Shown: positions 59,535-64,000 of the stretch, piece by piece
Layout of the letters: each line of letters begins with the position of its first letter
Position numbering within the stretch: position 1 is the stretch's first letter
The notes under the pieces: model-generated
Seen by the model: only the letters and a program-made list of their open reading frames with translations
Told to the model about the DNA's origin: nothing
The model's database searches: none
Position numbers and translations under genes: made by a program
Assembly: GCA_963745915.1 (NCBI GenBank)
Contig: CAVUZA010000002.1
Span: 1,736,001 to 1,800,000 of the forward strand
DNA length: 64,000 bases
Origin: VRUE01 sp963745915
GTDB taxonomy: Bacteria; Actinomycetota; Thermoleophilia; Solirubrobacterales; 70-9
Direction: 5' to 3'

Positions 59535-59783
59535 CTAACCGGCAGCTTGCTCGCGCAGGTGCCGCAAGGCGCGATCAGCGGCGCCAGAGGACTGGCGTGC
59601 AGCCTCCCGCAGTCGGTCAGTGCGCTTGTTTGCGCGCTCGATTGCGGACTCATTTCGCTTAAGCGTCCGCTCGACCCTTTTGCTTCTCTGATCTGCCGTC
59701 ATCGTCTTCTTCTGCCTACCAGCTGGATGATAGCCGGCGGTCGCCGGCCCGTCTGGCATCTTCGCCCTCTTGCTAGCCGTCAT
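59535..59783 (-). CDS. Small basic coiled-coil-like protein
   Basis: An 82-residue product, rich in Lys/Arg/Ala, with a long helix KRVERTLKRNESAIERANKR. Starts inside the end of the gene upstream (11-base overlap), so probably co-translated. Unknown. Confidence 0.45.
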   Translation of the reverse strand: MTASKRAKMPDGPATAGYHPAGRQKKTMTADQRSKRVERTLKRNESAIERANKRTDRLREAARQSSGAADRALRHLREQAAG

Positions 59784-60255
59784 CCATGTCCAGATGCAAT
59801 TTCTCTATGTCCTGCTCGAGTTCCTCGATTAGCTCGTCGGACGCTTTCAGTCGAACTGCCAGTTCCTCAACTTCTTCCTGTCCTGCTTCGGCTGCCCTCT
59901 TCCAATTTGAGATCTCGGTTTCGATATCCGCGATCTCCTTTTCCCCGATCTCAAACGGACCCGCCCGTTTGAGCCACTGTCCGTTAGCCATGCGGATCCC
60001 CATCGAAATCATGATGTAGACGCCCCCCATGGCGAGAACAACGGCCGCCGAAACAAGCAGCAACCGGGCTGCCAGAACCACGCCCTTGTTGTGGAAGATG
60101 CTGTCGATGAAGTTGGCGGAACTGGCCGGCGGAAGGTCTGCCGGGATCAAGCCACAAACCAAGAAAAAGAGACCAACTGCGATTACCGCCAAGAGCAAGA
60201 AGCCGGCGAAGGTGCTTCTGTCAGCTTGGACTTGTTGAGATTTGTCCTTCGCCAT
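59773..60255 (-). CDS. Two-helix membrane protein with coiled coil
   Basis: A 160-residue protein: TM helix FAGFLLLAVIAVGLFFLVCG, second helix VVLAARLLLVSAAVVLAMGG, then an acidic coiled coil KEIADIETEISNWKRAAEAG to the end. No family recognised. ATG 60255 lies 57 bases from the IS element, which may have displaced its promoter. Lower GC than its neighbours. Confidence 0.6.
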   Translation of the reverse strand: MAKDKSQQVQADRSTFAGFLLLAVIAVGLFFLVCGLIPADLPPASSANFIDSIFHNKGVVLAARLLLVSAAVVLAMGGVYIMISMGIRMANGQWLKRAGPFEIGEKEIADIETEISNWKRAAEAGQEEVEELAVRLKASDELIEELEQDIEKLHLDMDDG

Positions 60256-60369
60256 CGTCTTGGAGCGTAGTCCGCTGTCCGGCGGTGTCAGCAGAGTGCC
60301 GCCTGGCGTTTGTGGCCCGACCCCCTGAAATCGGTCCGCCCTGTTTGAGAGTCCTTCCCGCCCGCGACA

Positions 60370-60673
60370 ATGGGCAAAGGAGGACGCAAGCAGGTGAAGA
60401 GGCAAAGGCACACCCCCGAGCAGGTGATCCGCAAGCTGCGAATGGCAGAGCAGATGCTCTCGGAGGGCAAGACGACGGCAGAAGCAGCGAAGGCCCTGGA
60501 GGTCTCCGAGCAGACCCTGCACCGCTGGCGAAACCAGTACGGCGGCATGAAGGCCGCCGACGCCAAGCGGCTGAAGGAGCTCGAGAAGGAGAACGGCCAG
60601 CTGAAGCGGCTGGTCGCCGACAAGGAGCTCGAAAACCTCGCGCCTGAAGGAGATCGCCAAGGGAAACTTCTGA
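60370..60673 (+). pseudogene. IS3 orfA (helix-turn-helix), frameshifted
   Basis: HTPEQVIRKLRMAEQMLSEG, EAAKALEVSEQTLHRWRNQY and a leucine-zipper-like tail LKELEKENGQLKRLVADKEL are the OrfA domain. An extra base near 60642 (CGCGCCTGAAGG) separates the final ALKEIAKGNF. Confidence 0.8.
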
Positions 60674-61591
60674 GCCCGTCCCGGAGGCGCAAGGCGGTCC
60701 GCATGCTGGTGGACCGCCTCGGCCTCTCCGAGCGTCGGGCGTGCCGGTTTGCCGGCCAGAACCGCTCCACCCAGCGCCACTGCCCGCAGGTGGCCGAAGA
60801 CGACCAGGCCCTGCGCAGGGCGCCTGCGCAAGCTCTCCAACGAGCACCCCCGCTGGGGCTACCGCCGCGCCCACGGCCACCTGCTCGCCGAAGGCTGGGA
60901 GCGTCAACCGCAAGCGGGTGCAGCGGATCTGGCGCGAGGAGGGCCTGCGGGTGCCCGCCAAGGCCAAGAAGCGCCGGCGCCTGGGCGACTCCACGGCGCC
61001 CGCAGAGCGCCTCGAGGCCGAATACCCCAACCACGTCTGGGCCCTCGACTACCAGCACGACGCCACCGACGACGGCCGCGAGCTGAAGTTCCTAAACGTC
61101 GTCGACGAGTTCACCCGCGAGGCGCTGGCGATCGAGGTCGACCGCTCGATCGACGCCGAGGAGACCGTCGGCAGTCCTCGAGCGCCTCGCCGCCGAAGCG
61201 CGGCGCCCCCGCCAACCTCCGCGCCGACAACGGCCCCGAGCTGACCGCCGCGGTGCTGCGCGAATGGTGCCGCCTCGGCAAGACCGCCACCGCCTACATC
61301 GAGCCGGGCTCGCCCTGGCAGAACCCCTACGTGGAGTCCTTCAACGCCCGCCTGCGCGACGAGCTGCTGAACACCGAGGTCTTCACCTGCCTGGAGGAGG
61401 CCCGGGTGCTCGCCGAGGACTGGCGGGCCGACTACAACGCCAACCATCCACACTCGGCGCTCGGGATGATGTCGCCCGAGCGCTTCGCCGCCTCGCTGCG
61501 CTCGCCCTCCGGGCTCGCTACGCGAGGCGGCGATCAGGAGCGATACTCAACACAGACCAACCCCGGACTCTCACTCGGGGTGGACCGATGA
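60674..61591 (+). pseudogene. IS3 orfB (DDE integrase), frameshifted
   Basis: The rve integrase domain is scattered over three frames by about four single insertions (60819, 60898, 61174, 61196): SPSRRRKAVRMLVDRLGLSE; RKLSNEHPRWGYRRAHGHLL; NHVWALDYQHDATDDG (Asp); NLRADNGPELTAAVL (Asp); PYVESFNARLRDELLN (Glu). All catalytic residues are there, so it may be intact if insertions are artefacts. Confidence 0.8.
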
Positions 61592-61633
61592 ACGGGGTCC
61601 GGTCATTTGGACTCCGCGTAGAATCGACATCGC

Positions 61634-61706
61634 GCGGACGTAGCTCAGTTGGTAGAGCGCGAGCTTCCCAAGCTCGAGGTCGCCGGTTCGAGACCGGTCG
61701 TCCGCT
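61634..61706 (+). tRNA. tRNA-Gly (anticodon CCC)
   Basis: Acceptor GCGGACG pairs with CGTCCGC; D arm GCTCAGTTGGTAGAGC; anticodon stem CGAGC/GCTCG with loop TTCCCAA, anticodon CCC; T arm GCCGG-TTCGAGA-CCGGT. 73 bases, no encoded CCA. 25 bases beyond the IS3 target site. Confidence 0.96.
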
Positions 61707-61760
61707 TCTTCATTCGCGCATTTGCTGGCGGGACTCCAGAAGGCCCCCCGGTTGAGGACC

Positions 61761-61784
61761 GCCCCAGCTTGAATCAGCTGGGGC
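61761..61784 (+). terminator. 9-bp hairpin after tRNA-Gly
   Basis: GCCCCAGCT (61761-61769) pairs with AGCTGGGGC (61776-61784), loop TGAATC. Likely end of the tRNA transcript. The rest of 61707-61948 has no gene. Confidence 0.65.
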
Positions 61785-61948
61785 GGCGCGCCGTTAGGCG
61801 TTCTTCGTAATCAGGGATGGGGTCACCCGGTCGGTGCTTGCGACGGTCATGGCCGCCTCCTTTCTTTCTGAATTCAAAAGAAATAGATGAATACCGTGGG
61901 CAGGCGCTCTCTGCTTACCGGCAGCGGAGTCCGCTTGAACTGGTCAAC

Positions 61949-62371
61949 TCAAGCGTCGGCTGGCAGCAGCTCGAACGATCCGCCCTGCAGCGGGGCTACC
62001 GCTCGGAAATGGCGTTCGTCGAAGCTGAGCAGGCGTCGGCTGTGCAGGCGCTCGGCGAGAACTGCGATCGAGCAGTCGGCCAGGCCCAGGCCGAGATCGG
62101 CGTAGCGGGCGTCCAGTGCCGCGACTTTGGCGTAGTCCTCGCGCTCCAGGCAGGCGACCTGGAAGCGACCCGCGGCGAGATCGGCGAGAAAGCGCCGGCG
62201 GGCGAATTCGCCATGCCGGGTTCCCAGCAGGTAGTCGACCTCGGCGCTGACCGGCGCGGGAATGACGAGGGGGCCCTCGGCGGTTGCAACCGCCTCGCGA
62301 ACCGGCTCGAACATCCGGTCGTTGGCGTCGGCGAGGGCGACGAGCGGGGCGGCGTCGACGATCAGGGTCAC
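61949..62371 (-). CDS. VapC-type PIN toxin
   Basis: A 140-residue PIN nuclease: LIVDAAPLVALADAND (Asp), VSAEVDYLLG (Glu), LGLGLADCSIAVLAE (Asp) and LLSFDERHFRAV (Asp). GTG 62371 overlaps antitoxin stop by four bases. Confidence 0.9.
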   Translation of the reverse strand: MTLIVDAAPLVALADANDRMFEPVREAVATAEGPLVIPAPVSAEVDYLLGTRHGEFARRRFLADLAAGRFQVACLEREDYAKVAALDARYADLGLGLADCSIAVLAERLHSRRLLSFDERHFRAVAPLQGGSFELLPADA

Positions 62372-62595
62372 TCGCCGAAGCCGCGCATCAACTCATCGAC
62401 GTCGTGGTCGGCGATCGAGTCGCCGGGACCCGACACGCAACCGGCGAGCTCGAAGTTGCGGTCGCCGCCGGGGGACGGTTCGTACCTGTCGATCGCCTCG
62501 CGGATGATCGCGGCCTGGGGGCGGCTCTCCGCGCGAGAGAGGCGGGCGAGCCGGTCGGCCTGGGCGTCATCGAGGTAGAGGCTGGTCTTGCGCAT
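62368..62595 (-). CDS. Ribbon-helix-helix antitoxin
   Basis: A 75-residue protein: RKTSLYLDDAQADRLARLSR, RPQAAIIREAIDRYE is the RHH DNA-binding part. ATG 62595. Longer frame to 62820 is out of family. First gene of the vapBC pair. Confidence 0.87.
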   Translation of the reverse strand: MRKTSLYLDDAQADRLARLSRAESRPQAAIIREAIDRYEPSPGGDRNFELAGCVSGPGDSIADHDVDELMRGFGE

Positions 62596-62604
62596 GGGCA
62601 CAGT

Positions 62605-62624
62605 GTAGGGCATACGTAGGGCAT
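62605..62624 (-). promoter_or_regulatory. Direct-repeat operator of vapBC
   Basis: GTAGGGCAT occurs at 62605-62613 and 62616-62624, 11 bases apart, just upstream of the antitoxin. Suits side-by-side binding of an RHH dimer. Confidence 0.6.
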
Positions 62625-62697
62625 GCACCGACGGATCGGCACGGCCGGTTGGTAGGCTCGCGCCGCTGCGGACGCGACGATCGGCTGAGGAGCGGGG

Positions 62698-63633
62698 ATG
62701 AAGCGCAGGGCATTGAGCTTTACGGCGGTTTTGCTGCTGGTTGGGTTGGTCGGGGCGGAGGCGGCGGCGAAGGCGCCGGTTCCCAGGGTCGGCTGGTACG
62801 AAGGCAAGACCTCGCAGCACGACGAGCTGCTGGCCGCCGGGGTGAGGGTGATCGGGCGGGGCGGGAACCTGACCGTGGGGCTGAACATGGGGATCGAGGT
62901 CAAGTGCCCGAGGCGGACCGCGATGACGCTGAGCACGACGCGGACGGTCGTCGGCAAATCAGATGGTGCGCTCGGCGCTCCCGTGCGGCTCGGGCGGAAC
63001 GCGACCTTCGCCCTGAACCGCACCGTACCCCGCGGCGTCGGCGGCAGCATGAGGGTCAGGATCGTCGGCAGGTTCCGCTCGGCGACCAAGGTGACCGGCA
63101 CGATCCTGCTCTCCGAGGTCGAGGACGAGGCGGCGCCCGAAGCCAGCTGCGACGGCGTGCAGAAGATCGCCTTCGTCGCCCATTACGCGCCCAGGAAGGG
63201 GGTCGCTCCCAGCTACGGCTTCTACTTCGGCCAGACCGTCGGGCCGCCCGAAGACGGCAACGTCGAGGTCCACGAAACCGAAGCCAAGGTGGTCAGGGTC
63301 GGCAAGCGCCAGGGGGCTCAGGTCAGGGTGAGCGGCTTCCTGCCCGACCACTGCGACGGCACCCAGATGCCGGGCGGATTCGCCGTGCTGGAAAAGACCC
63401 CGATCCCGATCGAGCGCGGCCGCTTCGGGCTGGACCGCACGACGCATCCCACGCTCGCCTCGGGCCTGGGCAGGGGAACGATGAGGACGGTCGTGCTGGG
63501 CAAGTTCCGCTCCCCGGTCAAGCTCGCGATCGAGGTCTTCGTCGAACTCTCCTTCAGCGTCAAGTTCCCCGGGCAGCCCGAGATCGCGGGCACCTGCACC
63601 GGGCGACAGACCGGCGTCGCCCTGCACCGGTAG
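62698..63633 (+). CDS. Secreted protein, unknown family
   Basis: A 311-residue protein with signal LSFTAVLLLVGLVGAEAAA. The two halves look alike in outline: GWYEGKTSQ..VKCPRRTAMT and APSYGFYFGQTV..DHCDG, each followed by RxxxGKFRS-like strands (RIVGRFRSATKV; VVLGKFRSPVKL). Mostly beta. Four Cys. No family recognised; possibly a duplicated beta domain. Confidence 0.7.
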   Translation: MKRRALSFTAVLLLVGLVGAEAAAKAPVPRVGWYEGKTSQHDELLAAGVRVIGRGGNLTVGLNMGIEVKCPRRTAMTLSTTRTVVGKSDGALGAPVRLGRNATFALNRTVPRGVGGSMRVRIVGRFRSATKVTGTILLSEVEDEAAPEASCDGVQKIAFVAHYAPRKGVAPSYGFYFGQTVGPPEDGNVEVHETEAKVVRVGKRQGAQVRVSGFLPDHCDGTQMPGGFAVLEKTPIPIERGRFGLDRTTHPTLASGLGRGTMRTVVLGKFRSPVKLAIEVFVELSFSVKFPGQPEIAGTCTGRQTGVALHR

Positions 63634-63646
63634 CGCCGCGGCCGGC

Positions 63647-64000
63647 TCAGGCAGCCGCTTTACTGCGCCGCCGGCGGTTGCGACTGCGGTTGCGGCGGCG
63701 ACGGGGCTGCCCGGACTGCGCCGGCTTCGCGGCGGCCCGGCCCGGGGCGCCGGAGCCGCCGTCCAGCCCGAGGCTGGCGACGATCTGGCGCATCTCATCC
63801 GCCTGGTCGGCGAGGACGAAGCTGATCCCGGTCCCGGTGCGCCCGGCCCGGCCGGTGCGGCCGACGCGGTGGACGTAGGCGTCGCGGTCGCCGGGGGCGT
63901 CGTAGTTGATCACCCGGGCGACGTCGGGGACGTCGATGCCGCGGGCGGCGACGTCGGTCGCGACCAGGGTCATCACCTCGCCGCGCTCGAACTGGGCCAG
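63647..64000 (-). CDS. DEAD-box RNA helicase, C-terminal part (cut by window edge)
   Basis: LVATDVAARGIDVPDVARVI and YVHRVGRTGRAGRTGTG are helicase motifs V and VI. The tail is short and very basic (RRRRNRSRNRRRRS). Rest of the gene lies beyond base 64000. Confidence 0.93.
   Translation of the reverse strand: MAQFERGEVMTLVATDVAARGIDVPDVARVINYDAPGDRDAYVHRVGRTGRAGRTGTGISFVLADQADEMRQIVASLGLDGGSGAPGRAAAKPAQSGQPRRRRNRSRNRRRRSKAAA

Larger units (their letters stand above)
60313..61605 (+). mobile_element. IS3-family insertion sequence with TTTG target duplication
   Basis: Ends TGGCCCGACCCC (60313-60324) and, inverted, TGACCGGACCCC (61594-61605) match at 10 of 12 and continue with ATCGGTCC and TGAGAGTCC further in. 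Direct TTTG flanks at 60309-60312 and 61606-61609 define a 4-bp target duplication. Contains orfA and orfB of an IS3-type transposase, both now carrying single-base insertions. Confidence 0.85.

Overview
This is a very GC-rich, almost fully coding window from an actinobacterium. An Rpf-like transglycosylase, a type I GAPDH-PGK cluster, TadE-type pilin-like genes, a PhoB-like regulator next to pst genes, and a pyruvate:ferredoxin oxidoreductase operon together suggest the Thermoleophilia (Solirubrobacterales-like). That placement is inference from gene content, not a phylogenetic test.

Layout. 0-6.9 kb: purU fragment, APC permease, metal P-type ATPase, cupredoxin lipoprotein, Rpf-like protein, HD-domain protein and uppP. 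7-21 kb: a phosphate/polyphosphate island holding a PhoB-like regulator, a stand-alone winged-helix protein, pstSCAB-phoU, ppx, two half-CHAD genes, ppk1, a DUF47 protein and a Pit transporter; 11-nt-spaced PHO-box-like repeats lie at the regulators and at pstS. 21-28.6 kb: small Tad-like genes, a VapBC pair, a broken epimerase, a broken hydrolase-cyclase and a lipoprotein-type ABC exporter. 29-33.5 kb: porCAB plus a fused GltD-ferredoxin protein. 33.5-35.6 kb: a TadG/VanY/SLT fusion and VapBC. 35.6-41.6 kb: an accessory zone with duplicated maoC and cupredoxin genes, a DUF3892 gene, a GNAT-DUF1778 toxin-antitoxin pair and enoyl-CoA hydratase. 41.6-52.6 kb: uvrC-rapZ, a pair of inverted 152-bp structured repeats, an ABC-2 transporter, gap-pgk-tpiA-gpmI and tgt. 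52.6-60.3 kb: Ser/Thr kinase, argS, ccmH/tlpA-type redox genes and secreted proteins. 60.3-64 kb: an IS3-family element with a TTTG target duplication, tRNA-Gly(CCC), a third VapBC, a secreted protein and the 3' end of a DEAD-box helicase gene.

How the genes work together. High-affinity Pi uptake (Pst), low-affinity uptake (Pit plus DUF47), polyP synthesis (Ppk1), polyP hydrolysis (Ppx) and polyP binding (CHAD) sit side by side, so one locus could run the whole phosphate-storage cycle. The por operon links pyruvate to ferredoxin and probably NADPH. The glycolytic cluster keeps its usual order, but yvcK and whiA, normally between rapZ and gap, are absent and the repeat pair sits there.

Most striking observations: (1) two inverted 152-bp non-coding elements whose long stems differ in sequence but stay complementary around a shared core; (2) an identical 25-bp upstream element, with identical spacing to a second motif, in front of two unlinked Tad-like genes; (3) about 20 apparent single-base insertions breaking otherwise good genes, most likely an insertion-prone sequencing artefact.
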